Assembly: GCF_021916785.1 (NCBI RefSeq)
Contig: NZ_JAKCFC010000001.1
Location: 620,001-684,000 of the forward strand
Length of the DNA stretch: 64,000 nt
Direction of reading: 5' to 3'
Source of the DNA: Mycolicibacterium lacusdiani
GTDB taxonomy: Bacteria; Actinomycetota; Actinomycetes; Mycobacteriales; Mycobacteriaceae
Shown in pieces: positions 1-10,626 of this stretch (the stretch's first letter is position 1; each line of letters opens with the position of its first letter). Position numbers and translations under genes: made by a program. The notes under the pieces are model-generated. The model saw nothing but the letters and a program-made list of their open reading frames with translations. It was not told the DNA's origin and did not search any database.

Positions 1-1089
1 GTAGGCGTCGTTGACGATCGTCACGCCGTCGGGGCGGGTGGTCACCTGCATGCGGCGCTGCGACACCGGGCCCGCACCCGCGAGCGCCGCCGCAACCTGC
101 TCGAGGTCGGCCCCGCACTCCAGCGCGACCGCCGCGGCGCACAGCGCGTTGGACACCTGATGGTCACCGTGGACGGCGAGACGCACGGGCACCGACCCGG
201 CGGCGGAGTGCATCGTGAACCGCGGTCGGGCCAGGTCGTCGAGCACGACGTCGTCGGCCCACAGATCCGCGCCGGGCTGACGGGCGATACGCACCACGCG
301 GGCGGGCGTGACGTCGGCCATCGCGGCCACCGCCTTGTCGTCGGCGTTGAGGATGACCACGCCAGACGCCGGAACCGCCTGTGGCAGTTCCGATTTCGTC
401 GCCGCAATCGCCTCGCGCGAGCCGAACTCGCCGAGGTGCGCGGTGCCAACGTTCAGCACCACGGCGATCGACGGCGGTGCGATCGCGGCCAGTGCGGCGA
501 TGTTGCCGGGATGGCGCGCCGACATCTCGAGAATCAGGTAGTCGGTGTCGGTGGTGGCGCGCAGCACCGTCCACGGATGGCCGAGTTCGTTGTTGAACGA
601 CCCCGGCGGGGCGACCACCTGCCCGAGCGGCTCGAGCACGGCGGCCAGCAGGTCCTTGGTCGACGTCTTGCCCGAGGACCCCGTCACGCCGATGATCGTC
701 AAGCCGCCCTCGACGAGCCTGGCGGCGACGGCGGCCGCGAGCCTGCCCAGGGCACCGAGCACCGCGGCACCCGAGCCATCGGTGTCGTGTTCCAGGACCC
801 CGGAGTCCGGATCCCCCGATGCCGCGCTGGGCCGGACCACGATCGCGGGCACGCCGACGGGGCGCGCGGCGAGCACCGCCACCGCACCGGCAGCCACCGC
901 ACCCGCGGCGAAGTCGTGGCCGTCGGCGCGCGCTCCGGGCAGCGCGAGGAACAGCCCGCCCGGTGCGACGGCGCGCGAGTCGAATTCGACGGTGCCCGTG
1001 ATTCGCAGGCGGCGGGCCTCGTCAGGCGACACGTCGGCGAGTTCCCCACCCACGATGTCGGCGATCTCCGCGACGGTCAGCTCGATCAC
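1..1089 (-). CDS. murF: MurF, UDP-MurNAc-tripeptide:D-Ala-D-Ala ligase (C-terminus cut by window edge)
   Basis: Cytoplasmic Mur ligase that adds D-Ala-D-Ala to UDP-MurNAc-tripeptide, the last soluble step of peptidoglycan precursor synthesis. The frame is open from a GTG at 1089 to base 1 and encodes the first 363 residues; family members run to about 450-510, so the substrate-binding C-terminal domain is missing. It begins [15 protein letters not shown], typical of mycobacterial MurF, and carries the ATP-binding P-loop [12 protein letters not shown] near residue 135. The GTG overlaps the TGA of murE by four bases (GTGA), which fixes the start and suggests translational coupling. Identification is secure. 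Confidence 0.96.
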   Translation of the reverse strand, partial: MIELTVAEIADIVGGELADVSPDEARRLRITGTVEFDSRAVAPGGLFLALPGARADGHDFAAGAVAAGAVAVLAARPVGVPAIVVRPSAASGDPDSGVLEHDTDGSGAAVLGALGRLAAAVAARLVEGGLTIIGVTGSSGKTSTKDLLAAVLEPLGQVVAPPGSFNNELGHPWTVLRATTDTDYLILEMSARHPGNIAALAAIAPPSIAVVLNVGTAHLGEFGSREAIAATKSELPQAVPASGVVILNADDKAVAAMADVTPARVVRIARQPGADLWADDVVLDDLARPRFTMHSAAGSVPVRLAVHGDHQVSNALCAAAVALECGADLEQVAAALAGAGPVSQRRMQVTTRPDGVTIVNDAY

Positions 1090-2642
1090 GGCCGTACTCC
1101 GATCGACTCGAGCGCGCCGGCGAGTTCGTCGCGATCGTCGAACGGCTTCGTCACGCCGGCCGCGGTCTGCCCGGCCTCGTGCCCCTTGCCGGCGACCAGA
1201 ACCGCGTCTCCGGCGCGTGCCCATGCGACGGCATGGTCGATCGCCGCCCGGCGGTCACCCAGCTCGACAACGTCGGTCCCGGGGCCCGCGGCCGCACGCG
1301 CGGCCGAGACGATCGTGGCCCGGATGGTCGCCGGGTCCTCATCGCGCGGGTTGTCGTCGGTCACGACGACGAGGTCGGCCAGTTCGGCCGCCACCCGGCC
1401 CATCGGATCGCGCTTGCCGGCATCGCGGTTGCCGCCCGCACCGAAGACCACCGCGACTCTGCCTGTGCAATCCCCCGTGTCGCTGCGCTCCTGCCCGCCG
1501 CGAACCTGCTGGCGCAGCGTCTCGAGCACCGCCTGCAGCGCACCGGGCTTGTGGGCGTAGTCCACCACGGCGAGGAAGTCCTGACCGCGGTCGATGGGTT
1601 CCAGCCGACCGGGCACGGCTGCGTTGCGCAGTCCCGGCGCCGCCTGGTCCGGCGACACGTCGACCGCGTCGAGCAGCGCGGTCGCGAGCAGACAGTTCGC
1701 GACGTTGTAGCGGCCGGGCAACCCGATCCGCAGGCCATGGTGGACGCCGGCCGGGTCGACGGCGACGAACTCCTGGCCGCCGTGCCCCACTGGCCGGATC
1801 GACTCGGCACGCCAGTCGGCGGCCCCGTCGATGCCGACCGTGATCGGGTTCTTCGCCCGCCCGGCGATGACGCGGCCCGCGTCGTCATCGATGCACACCA
1901 CGGAAACGTCTGCGTGGGTGGCGGATTCGGGGTCGAAGAGCCGGGCCTTGGCGTTCAGGTAGTCCTCCATCGTGGAGTGGAAGTCGAGGTGGTCGCGGGA
2001 CAGGTTGGTGAAGCCGCCGACCGCGAAGTGCACCGCGTCGACGCGGCCAAGGGTCAGCGCGTGGCTGGAGACCTCCATGACGACGGTGTCGACGCCCCGC
2101 TCGAGCATCACCGCGAGCAGGGCCTGCAGGTCGGGCGCCTCGGGGGTGGTCAACGCACTCGGCTCGTCGACGCCGTCGATCCGGATGCCGACGGTCCCGA
2201 TCAGACCCGCGACCCGGCCTGCGGCCCGCAGCCCGGCCTCGACCAGGTAGGTCGTCGTGGTCTTGCCCGACGTTCCCGTCACCCCGACGACGCGCAGCCG
2301 CTCCGACGGGTGGCCGTACACGGTGGCAGCGACCTCGCCGAGCACCGAGCGCGGGCTGTCGTGGACCAGCAGCGGGACGCCGACGCCCTGGAGTTGAGCT
2401 GCGCCGTCCCGATCGGTCAGCACGGCGACCGCGCCGCGGGCCAGCGCGTCGTCGACGAACCGGGCGCCGTGCGCGGATGCGCCTGGCAGTGCCGCAAAGA
2501 GGTCACCGGGGCGGGCGGCCCCGCTGCGCAGCGTGACGCCCGATACGCGCAGGTCGCCCTCCCGCGGCACGAGCGTGGCGCCCACGTGCGACGCCAGGTG
2601 CTCGAGGTCGGCACCCACCGGGTGCGAAGGACGCGAATTCAT
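1086..2642 (-). CDS. murE: MurE, UDP-MurNAc-L-Ala-D-Glu:meso-diaminopimelate ligase
   Basis: Adds the third residue, meso-diaminopimelate, to the peptidoglycan stem peptide. The 518-residue product has the Mur ligase N-terminal domain, a P-loop [12 protein letters not shown] near residue 120 and, near residue 431, DDNPRDEDP; the DNPR motif is the known signature of enzymes that select meso-DAP rather than lysine. The ATG start at 2642 lies nine bases after a possible -10 box TACTGT, so murE may have its own promoter in the 42-base gap after pbpB as well as being read from upstream. The stop overlaps the murF start. Confidence 0.97.
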   Translation of the reverse strand: MNSRPSHPVGADLEHLASHVGATLVPREGDLRVSGVTLRSGAARPGDLFAALPGASAHGARFVDDALARGAVAVLTDRDGAAQLQGVGVPLLVHDSPRSVLGEVAATVYGHPSERLRVVGVTGTSGKTTTTYLVEAGLRAAGRVAGLIGTVGIRIDGVDEPSALTTPEAPDLQALLAVMLERGVDTVVMEVSSHALTLGRVDAVHFAVGGFTNLSRDHLDFHSTMEDYLNAKARLFDPESATHADVSVVCIDDDAGRVIAGRAKNPITVGIDGAADWRAESIRPVGHGGQEFVAVDPAGVHHGLRIGLPGRYNVANCLLATALLDAVDVSPDQAAPGLRNAAVPGRLEPIDRGQDFLAVVDYAHKPGALQAVLETLRQQVRGGQERSDTGDCTGRVAVVFGAGGNRDAGKRDPMGRVAAELADLVVVTDDNPRDEDPATIRATIVSAARAAAGPGTDVVELGDRRAAIDHAVAWARAGDAVLVAGKGHEAGQTAAGVTKPFDDRDELAGALESIGVRP

Positions 2643-2684
2643 GGCGTTGACACAGTACCGACCCGCCGAGGGTGGCCCTGTTCT

Positions 2685-4595
2685 CTAGCCCTGCAGCACC
2701 AGTGGCGGTCCGGGATCCGGCGACAGCGGCACGTTCTCGCGCTGCAGCAGCCACGACGCGATGTTGTGGAACAGCGGGGCCGACGTCGTGCCCGGCTGAC
2801 CGTCGGCGGTGCGACTCGGGTGGTCCATCATCACGCCGACGACGTAGCGGGGGTCGTCCGAGGGCACCATGCCGGCGAAGGTGATCCAGTAGACGTCGCT
2901 GTAGTAGCACCCGCAGGCCGGGTTGATCTGCTGCGCCGTGCCCGTCTTGCCCGCGATCTGGTAACCCTCGACCGCGGCTTGGGAGCCGGTGCCCTGCTGG
3001 ATGCCGCGGGGGTCGCGCTGGACGGTGGCGCGCAACATGTTCCGCACCGTGCGCGCGGTCTCGGCGGACACCACCCGCACCGGCTCGGGACGCGGCTCGT
3101 CGGCGCGCGTGCCGTCGTCGGCGATGATCGACTTGATGACCCGCGGCGGGACGCGCATGCCGTCGTTGGCGATGGCCTGGTACATGCCGGTCATCTGCAG
3201 CAGCGTCATCGAAAGGCCCTGTCCGATGGGCAGGTTGGCGAACGAGCTGCCGGACCACTGGTCGATGGGCGGCACCAGGCCGGAACTCTCGCCGGGCAGT
3301 CCGACGCCGGAGCGCTGGCCCAGGCCGAACTTGTCGGCCATCTCGGCCCACTTCTCCGGCCCCACGCGCTGCGCCAGCATCAGCGTGCCGACGTTTGAGG
3401 ACTTACCGAACACTCCGGTGGTGGTGTAGGGCATCACGCCGTGGGCCCATGCGTCGCCGACGGTGACGCCGCCCATGTCGATCGACCCGGGCACCTGCAG
3501 CACCTCGTCGGGATTGGTCAGCCCCAGTTCGATGGCGGTGGCGGCGGTGATGATCTTGTTGACCGATCCCGGTTCGAAGGGCGAGGTGACCGACAGGTTG
3601 CCCATCTCGCGATCCTCTTGCCTGCCGAGGTCCTGCGATGGGTCGAAGGTGTTGTCGTTCGACATGGCGAGCACCTCGCCGGTCTTCGCGTCGAGGACGA
3701 CGGCGGAGACGTTCTTGGCACCCGAGAGGTTCTTGGCCTGCTGCACCTGCTGCTGCACGTAGAACTGGATGTCGTCGTCGATGGTGAGCTGGACGGTCGA
3801 GCCGTCGACGGCGTCGTGCCGGTTGCGGTAACTGCCAGGGATGACGACGCCGTCCGAGCCGCGGTCGTAGGTCACCGAGCCGTCGGTGCCTGCCAGCTTC
3901 GAGTCCAGCGAGTCCTCGAGCCCGAGCAGGCCGTGGCCGTCCCAGTCGATGCCGCCGACGATGTTCGCGGCCAGCGAGCCACCGGGGTACTGCCTGATGT
4001 CCTGCCGTTCGTAGCCGACCTCGGGGTACTTGGTCGTGATGGCGTCGGCGACGGCCGGGTCGACTGCGCGCGCCAGGTAGACGAAGGTCTCCTTGCCGGA
4101 GAGCTTCTTCAGCAGCGTCGACCGGTCCGGCTTGCCCTCGAGCAGGCCCGAGACGCCACCGGCGATCTCGGCGAGCCGCTTGGCTGGATCGGGTGCCGAC
4201 GGGTCGGCGGCCTTGGCGTCGGCGAGCTGCTTCTGCACCTTCACCGGCTGGAAGGTCAGTGCCCTGGCCTCGATGGTGAAGGCGAGCTTGTCGGCGTTGC
4301 GATCGACGATGCTGCCGCGCACGGCCTTGTCGACGTCGGTCACCTTGAGCTGTCCGGCGGCCTCGGCCCGCAGGCCCTCCGCGCGGGGCACCTGCAGGCT
4401 GAAGAGCTGGGTGCCCGCCACGACGAGCAGTAGCGCGATGACGGCGTTGCCCGCGCGGTGCCGGAACACGAACGTCGAGCTGCGCGGCCCCGTGTCGGGG
4501 ATCGGCTCGCGGACGCGACGGGTCCTGGCCGAGTGCGGCTGGTCGGTGCGGCCCTTGGTGACCGGGACCGGGCGGCGCTTCCTACCCCAACTCAT
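2685..4595 (-). CDS. pbpB: PbpB (FtsI/PBP3), division-specific peptidoglycan transpeptidase
   Basis: Septal class B penicillin-binding protein of 636 residues. It has an Arg/Pro-rich cytoplasmic N-terminus, one membrane segment at about 50-68, a dimerisation domain and a C-terminal transpeptidase domain. Active-site motifs in order are SVNK (SxxK, nucleophilic Ser, near 342), SSN near 398 and KTG near 547. A short CGC-containing insert follows the KTG motif (NPACGCYY), as in mycobacterial homologues. The ATG overlaps the TGA of the preceding ftsL-like gene by four bases, as expected for a membrane division complex made together. It lies in the dcw operon downstream of mraZ. Confidence 0.96.
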   Translation of the reverse strand: MSWGRKRRPVPVTKGRTDQPHSARTRRVREPIPDTGPRSSTFVFRHRAGNAVIALLLVVAGTQLFSLQVPRAEGLRAEAAGQLKVTDVDKAVRGSIVDRNADKLAFTIEARALTFQPVKVQKQLADAKAADPSAPDPAKRLAEIAGGVSGLLEGKPDRSTLLKKLSGKETFVYLARAVDPAVADAITTKYPEVGYERQDIRQYPGGSLAANIVGGIDWDGHGLLGLEDSLDSKLAGTDGSVTYDRGSDGVVIPGSYRNRHDAVDGSTVQLTIDDDIQFYVQQQVQQAKNLSGAKNVSAVVLDAKTGEVLAMSNDNTFDPSQDLGRQEDREMGNLSVTSPFEPGSVNKIITAATAIELGLTNPDEVLQVPGSIDMGGVTVGDAWAHGVMPYTTTGVFGKSSNVGTLMLAQRVGPEKWAEMADKFGLGQRSGVGLPGESSGLVPPIDQWSGSSFANLPIGQGLSMTLLQMTGMYQAIANDGMRVPPRVIKSIIADDGTRADEPRPEPVRVVSAETARTVRNMLRATVQRDPRGIQQGTGSQAAVEGYQIAGKTGTAQQINPACGCYYSDVYWITFAGMVPSDDPRYVVGVMMDHPSRTADGQPGTTSAPLFHNIASWLLQRENVPLSPDPGPPLVLQG

Positions 4596-5581
4596 GCCGG
4601 CGCTCCGGGAACGGGTGCTGCGGCAGGGTCGACCGGAGCGAGCGGCGGGACGTCCAGTGCGGGTGGGGCGGCCTCCACGGCGGGACCGGGCAGTGCGGGT
4701 GCCTCGGGAATCGGGAGGTGCGCCGCGTCGGAAGCGCCATTCACTCCGGCGACACCGCCGGGCAACGGTGCGGTGGCGGCGGTCGGGACCTCCGGGTTGG
4801 CGGCGGTCGGGGTGCGGGCCGGGATCCGAACGGCCAGCTCACGCGGTTCGACGACGCGGGGTGCGGGCGCCGGCGGCGGGGCCGGTGGGCCGGGTTCGGG
4901 GATCGGGGCGTTGAGCGGTGGGGGCTGAACGCCCTCGGCCGGCTTCGGCGTGCCGACCACGATCCAGGCACCCGTCGGGTCCTGGACCAGGTGCGCGGTA
5001 TCGCGCGACGGGATCATGCCGAGCTGGCGCGCCGACTCGGCGAGCGCCGGGGCGGCCTGGGCTTCGAGCACGTCGCGCTCGAGCGCTTCCTTCTGTTGCA
5101 GCAGCGCCTGGTTCGTCTCCCGGGCGTGGCCGAGTTCATAGGACCGCTCGGCCGCGTCGGTCGACAGCCACAGCGTGACGCCGAGACCGAGGCCGAGTGC
5201 GCCGATCACCAGCACCACGAACGGAACCCGGCTGACCAGGTGACGTGGGTTGAACTCGATGGCGGAGAGCCTGATCAGGATCCGCTCGCGCAGCGGCGGC
5301 CGGACGATCTTCGGCGCCTTCGCCTTTCGCGCCTTGGCCCTGGCCTTGGCCTGGGCGGCGTTCTTCGGCCGTCCCGGCGCGTCGGTGGGCCGCTGCATCG
5401 GGCTCGTGCCGGGGCCCGATCCCGTGGACCGCGGCGGGCGCTGTTCGCGCACCGGACGGCGGCCGCGGGTCGGAGCGTCGGCGGCACGGCGCGCGACGGC
5501 ACCGTCACGGGCCGGCCTGCGCACCTTGCCGTCGTCTCGTTTGCCCCCGCGACGCACTGGTTCTCTCCGCTTGGCCATCAC
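4592..5581 (-). CDS. ftsL: FtsL-like septal membrane protein, proline-rich (Rv2164c homologue)
   Basis: Bitopic membrane protein of 329 residues. It has a long basic Arg/Lys-rich cytoplasmic N-terminus, one membrane segment at about 120-140 ([17 protein letters not shown]), then a predicted coiled coil rich in Ala/Glu/Gln at about 145-180 and a long Pro/Ala-rich extracytoplasmic tail. Position between rsmH and pbpB, the single-pass plus coiled-coil layout and synteny match the gene shown to act as FtsL in mycobacteria. The tail is much longer than in E. coli FtsL (about 120 residues in total). The gene starts ATG 5581, overlapping the end of rsmH by four bases, and overlaps pbpB by four. The function is inferred from layout and family rather than from strong sequence identity. 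Confidence 0.85.
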   Translation of the reverse strand: MMAKRREPVRRGGKRDDGKVRRPARDGAVARRAADAPTRGRRPVREQRPPRSTGSGPGTSPMQRPTDAPGRPKNAAQAKARAKARKAKAPKIVRPPLRERILIRLSAIEFNPRHLVSRVPFVVLVIGALGLGLGVTLWLSTDAAERSYELGHARETNQALLQQKEALERDVLEAQAAPALAESARQLGMIPSRDTAHLVQDPTGAWIVVGTPKPAEGVQPPPLNAPIPEPGPPAPPPAPAPRVVEPRELAVRIPARTPTAANPEVPTAATAPLPGGVAGVNGASDAAHLPIPEAPALPGPAVEAAPPALDVPPLAPVDPAAAPVPGAPA

Positions 5582-6564
5582 GACACTTCCCTTCCCACAA
5601 CCTTCTCCAGCGCGCGCAGCCGAACCGATGCACTGCGGGGGTTCAAATCGATCTCCGTTTGGGGCGCCTTCTCGGCGCCGCGGGTGAGCGAGGCGAACTC
5701 GGGCTCGTAGCCCGGTAGTTCGACGGGCAGACCCTCGGGTGATCGAGACGCCGTGGCGGCGGTGAACACCGTCTTGACGATCTTGTCCTCCAGGGACTGG
5801 TAGGCCATCACCACGACGCGGCCGCCGACGGCCAGCGCGTCGAGCGAGGCGGGCAGGGCGTCGCGCAGCGAGTCCAACTCACCGTTGACCGCGGTGCGCA
5901 GCGCCTGAAAGGTGCGCTTGGCCGGGTGACCGCCGGTGCGGCGGGTCGCCGCGGGAATCGACGCGTACAGCACCTCGACCAGTTCGCCGGTGGTGCGCAA
6001 CGGGTTCCGGGCGCGCCTGCGGCCGATCTCGGCGGCGATCCTGGAGGCGAAGCGTTCGTCGCCGTACTCGCGCAACACCCGTGCCAGTGCCTTCACGTCG
6101 TAGGTGTTGACGATGTCGGCGGCCGTCAGCGGCGCATCGGGGTCCATCCGCATGTCGAGAGGCGCGTCGTGTGAGTAGGAGAAGCCGCGCTCGACCCGGT
6201 CCAACTGCATGGAGGACACCCCGAGGTCGAACAGCACGCCGTCGATCGCGCCCTCGCTGCGGTCGGCCCAGTAGCCGTCGTAGCGGGTGCGGACGAACCG
6301 CACGCGGTCGGAGAAGGGCGCGAGCCGCTCCCCCGCGATCGCCAGTGCCGACGGGTCGCGGTCGAGGCCGACGAGCCGTAGACCGGGGAGGTCGGTGAGG
6401 AAGCGTTCGGCGTGGCCGCCTGCGCCGAGCGTGGCGTCGACGAGGACCGCACCGCTGCCGTCCGGGCTGCGTCGGGTCAGTGCCGGCGTGAGCAGTTCGA
6501 CGCAGCGGTCGAGGAGCACGGGTACGTGCGGCGTGCGGTCGGGGCCGGTAGTCGAGTCGGGCAT
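5578..6564 (-). CDS. rsmH: RsmH (MraW), 16S rRNA C1402 N4-methyltransferase
   Basis: S-adenosylmethionine-dependent enzyme that methylates N4 of C1402 in the ribosomal P site. The sequence has [13 protein letters not shown] at the N-terminus, the SAM-binding [26 protein letters not shown] and [13 protein letters not shown], all hallmarks of the family. I chose ATG 6564 because a GAGGGGAGG ribosome-binding site sits 7-8 bases before it and the resulting 328 residues fit the family length (about 313). The same frame is open further upstream to ATG 6744 inside mraZ, which would give a 388-residue form; that extension resembles the longer M. tuberculosis annotation and is discussed as a finding. 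It overlaps ftsL by four bases. Confidence 0.93.
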   Translation of the reverse strand: MPDSTTGPDRTPHVPVLLDRCVELLTPALTRRSPDGSGAVLVDATLGAGGHAERFLTDLPGLRLVGLDRDPSALAIAGERLAPFSDRVRFVRTRYDGYWADRSEGAIDGVLFDLGVSSMQLDRVERGFSYSHDAPLDMRMDPDAPLTAADIVNTYDVKALARVLREYGDERFASRIAAEIGRRRARNPLRTTGELVEVLYASIPAATRRTGGHPAKRTFQALRTAVNGELDSLRDALPASLDALAVGGRVVVMAYQSLEDKIVKTVFTAATASRSPEGLPVELPGYEPEFASLTRGAEKAPQTEIDLNPRSASVRLRALEKVVGREVS

Positions 6565-6718
6565 CGGAACCGGCCTCCCCTCAGTGCGCCGCAGAAGATG
6601 TCGTGCCCCTGTCTCGAGGTCCCTGTCCGAGATCGCGAACCTGGCGTCGGGGAAGTACGTCAGGGTCGGTTCGGACAGAGGCCACGAGACACGGGCATCG
6701 GCAGGGTTGGCCTCCGGA

Positions 6719-7150
6719 TCAGATGATGTCGCGCAGAGTTTCATCGCTGGCCGCGGAGAAATTCTCTTCGTGGGCTGCCTGGTATTCCTGCCAGGCTTGG
6801 GCGTCCCAGATCTCCAGGTACGTGATCGAACCGGTGACCACGCACTCCTTGGTCAGGTTCGCGTACCGGCGATGGTCGGCCGTCAGCGTGATCCGGCCTT
6901 GGGCGTCCGGATGCTGTTCGTCGGTCGCCGCGGCGAGGTTTCGCAGGTAGGCCCTGGCCTCCGGATTGCTCCGCGATGCCTGCGTCAGACGCTCCGCAAG
7001 TGCTTCGAACTCCGCACGGGGGTAGACGGCGAGGCTGTGGTCTTGGCTCTTGGTGACCATCAACCCCCCTGCCAGTGCGTCGCGGAACTTGGCGGGCAGC
7101 GTGAGCCGCCCCTTGTCGTCGAGCTTTGGCGTGTAGGTGCCGAGAAACAT
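6719..7150 (-). CDS. mraZ: MraZ, dcw-cluster transcriptional regulator
   Basis: DNA-binding repressor of 143 residues built from two SpoVT/AbrB-like halves. It begins [24 protein letters not shown], the usual MraZ start; the second half contains [18 protein letters not shown]. The frame extends upstream, but ATG 7150 has a GGGAGGT ribosome-binding site about seven bases before it and gives the normal family length, so I use it. It is the first gene of the dcw cluster (mraZ, rsmH, ftsL, pbpB, murE, murF). It probably regulates its own promoter through the repeated GTGG box found 40-75 bases upstream of the start. Confidence 0.95.
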   Translation of the reverse strand: MFLGTYTPKLDDKGRLTLPAKFRDALAGGLMVTKSQDHSLAVYPRAEFEALAERLTQASRSNPEARAYLRNLAAATDEQHPDAQGRITLTADHRRYANLTKECVVTGSITYLEIWDAQAWQEYQAAHEENFSAASDETLRDII

Positions 7151-7192
7151 CCCGCCACCTCCCACCCGGAGCCCCATTCTCTCCGCTGTGCG

Positions 7193-7226
7193 CCACTTTA
7201 CCCCACAATCCCCCACTTTGTTCCAC
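7193..7226 (-). promoter_or_regulatory. MraZ box: four GTGG repeats at exact 10-bp spacing
   Basis: On the minus strand GTGG occurs at 7223-7226, 7213-7216, 7203-7206 and 7193-7196, exactly one helical turn apart; the middle two read GTGGGG. MraZ proteins are known to bind TGGGN repeats separated by five bases, so this fits a self-regulatory operator for the dcw operon. A TAAAGT sequence at 7195-7200, a possible -10 box, lies within the last repeats, so MraZ binding would cover the promoter. Confidence 0.75.
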
Positions 7227-7433
7227 TTCGCGGTGCGAGTTCTCCCCGACGCCCCACCGACCACCACCGACGCGCGGTCGCCGGGCAGCAGCGCGCACGT
7301 CGATGACCAGTTGATGACGGATAACCGCAGCTCGCGTGCCCGCGGCCGAAAGTGGGGCGTGGTGGGGCGGCAGGCCCTCTCAGACCCACCGCAGCGGTGC
7401 GCCCGGCGTGTCGAGGAGGGCGTGGCCAGACGA
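7227..7433. other. Non-coding stretch upstream of the mraZ operator
   Basis: The gap between mraZ and the DUF3040 gene is 337 bases. Besides the MraZ box and the terminator of the upstream gene, I see no convincing gene, RNA or further promoter in this part. Open frames here have no ribosome-binding site and no recognisable product. Confidence 0.5.
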
Positions 7434-7469
7434 AGAAAAAGGGGCAGCTCCGTGAACGGAGCTACCCCT
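7434..7469 (-). terminator. Rho-independent terminator after the DUF3040 gene
   Basis: On the minus strand AGGGGTAGCTCCG and CGGAGCTGCCCCT form a 13-pair stem (one G-U pair) around a TTCA loop, directly followed by TTTTTCT. The stem is at 7440-7469 and starts 18 bases after the stop of the upstream gene. This classical form with a T tract is uncommon in mycobacteria. It separates the DUF3040 gene from the mraZ operon. Confidence 0.85.
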
Positions 7470-7487
7470 GTGTCGGGAAGACGGCGA

Positions 7488-7892
7488 CTATTCGTCGAAC
7501 CGGCGCCGGAACCGGTCCTCCATGCGACTGGTGAAGGAACCGCCCGAACCCTTGGCCTTGCGCGGCCGTGCCGATCCGGTCTCGGGTGCCGACTTGTCTC
7601 GGCCGCCGGCGACGCGCGGCCCGGTGATCGCGAACACCACGCCACCGAACATCACGATGAAACCGACCACCGAGAGAACGGGCAGACTCCCGATCCACGT
7701 GGCCCGCAACGCAATGCCGGCAACCAGTAGCGCGAGACCGAGGACGAAGAGGACTCCGCCCTGGAGCCTGCGTCGCGCCGACGGTGCCCGCAGGTTTCCC
7801 CCGCGAACGCTCGACGCGAACTTGGGGTCCTCGGCGTAGAGAGCGCTCTCGATCTGGTCGAGCATGCGCTGCTCATGATCGGAGAGTGGCAT
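7488..7892 (-). CDS. DUF3040 small membrane protein (Rv2169c homologue)
   Basis: Protein of 134 residues beginning [29 protein letters not shown], the typical DUF3040 N-terminus. Two membrane segments follow at about 48-65 and 70-90, then a charged, Arg/Lys-rich C-terminal tail. Function is unknown; the family is common in actinobacteria and often lies near cell-wall or division genes, as here next to mraZ. ATG 7892 is preceded by AGGGAGG at seven bases, so the longer upstream frame is rejected. The gene ends in its own intrinsic terminator. Confidence 0.88.
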   Translation of the reverse strand: MPLSDHEQRMLDQIESALYAEDPKFASSVRGGNLRAPSARRRLQGGVLFVLGLALLVAGIALRATWIGSLPVLSVVGFIVMFGGVVFAITGPRVAGGRDKSAPETGSARPRKAKGSGGSFTSRMEDRFRRRFDE

Positions 7893-8116
7893 CCGTGCCT
7901 CCCTAATTGCCGCGGGCCGTAGTTCGTTCGAACTCGTATAACGTCGGGTATGCCCGCATCGACGGACACCCAACACTGATGATACGAGGTCAATCTGAGC
8001 CGTACCACCTAGTTCAATGCTCGATTGTACGGCCCGCTGCGAGTGGGCGAGATATCACGTCGAGCAGTCGATGATGAGAACGATTTCGGAGTTCGAACCG
8101 TGAAGGGCAACCGGCG

Positions 8117-8725
8117 TTGGCGACGTTTCTGATCGACCTGTCACCGGCCGACATGCAGCGGCGGCTTCGGGACGCGCTCGCCGTCTACGTCGAAGCGATG
8201 CGCTACCCCCGCGGCACCGAGGAGCAGCGTGCCTCGATGTGGCTCGAGCACACGCGGCGCCACGGCTGGAAGGCGGTCGCGGTCGTCGAGACGGAGACCG
8301 ACGGCAGCGCCGGCGGTGCGCCCGACTCCCCCGAGGCCATCGCGTCGGCTCCCCTGCTCGGCGTGGCCTACGGCTACTGCGGCGCCCCCGACCAGTGGTG
8401 GCAGCAGCAGGTCGTCGCAGGTCTGCAGCGCGGCGGCACCGACGCCGGACGCATCGCCGACTTGATGACGAGCTACTTCGAGCTCACCGAACTGCACATT
8501 CGGCCCAGCGCGCAGGGTCGCGGCCTGGGCGAGGCGCTGGCCCGCCGACTCCTCGACGGCCGCACGGAATCGCACGTCCTGCTGTCGACGCCGGAGATCA
8601 ACGGCGAGGCCAACCGGGCCTGGCGGCTGTACCGCAGGCTCGGATTCACCGACGTGATACGCGGCTACCACTTCGCCGGTGATCCGCGTCCGTTCGCGAT
8701 CTTGGGCCGCAGCCTGCCCCTTTGA
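8117..8725 (+). CDS. GNAT-family N-acetyltransferase (Rv2170 homologue)
   Basis: Protein of 202 residues with a GNAT fold. The acetyl-CoA pyrophosphate-binding motif shows as HIRPSAQGRGLGEALARRLL near residues 130-150, followed by the conserved C-terminal RLYRRLGFTDVIRGYHF. Rv2170 of M. tuberculosis is reported to acetylate isocitrate dehydrogenase; whether this one does is not shown by the sequence. The best start is TTG 8117 (MATFLIDLSPADM...), with AAGGG about nine bases upstream; the nearby GTG at 8100 is out of frame. It is followed at 36 bases by lppM on the same strand. Confidence 0.88.
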   Translation: MATFLIDLSPADMQRRLRDALAVYVEAMRYPRGTEEQRASMWLEHTRRHGWKAVAVVETETDGSAGGAPDSPEAIASAPLLGVAYGYCGAPDQWWQQQVVAGLQRGGTDAGRIADLMTSYFELTELHIRPSAQGRGLGEALARRLLDGRTESHVLLSTPEINGEANRAWRLYRRLGFTDVIRGYHFAGDPRPFAILGRSLPL

Positions 8726-8760
8726 GCTCCCGGAGCCGCCTGGTCTGGCACGATGACCGG

Positions 8761-10621
<1,861 letters not shown>

Positions 10622-10626
10622 CGCCC

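Noticed and set aside
160..1560. Long plus-strand open frame opposite murF and murE
   Set aside because: Arg/Gly/His-rich shadow of GC-rich genes, no ribosome-binding site and no recognisable domain; the minus strand carries clear Mur ligases.
8722..8760. TTG 8722 as the lppM start
   Set aside because: It adds residues with no signal-peptide character and overlaps the stop of the acetyltransferase gene; GTG 8761 gives a compact lipoprotein signal.
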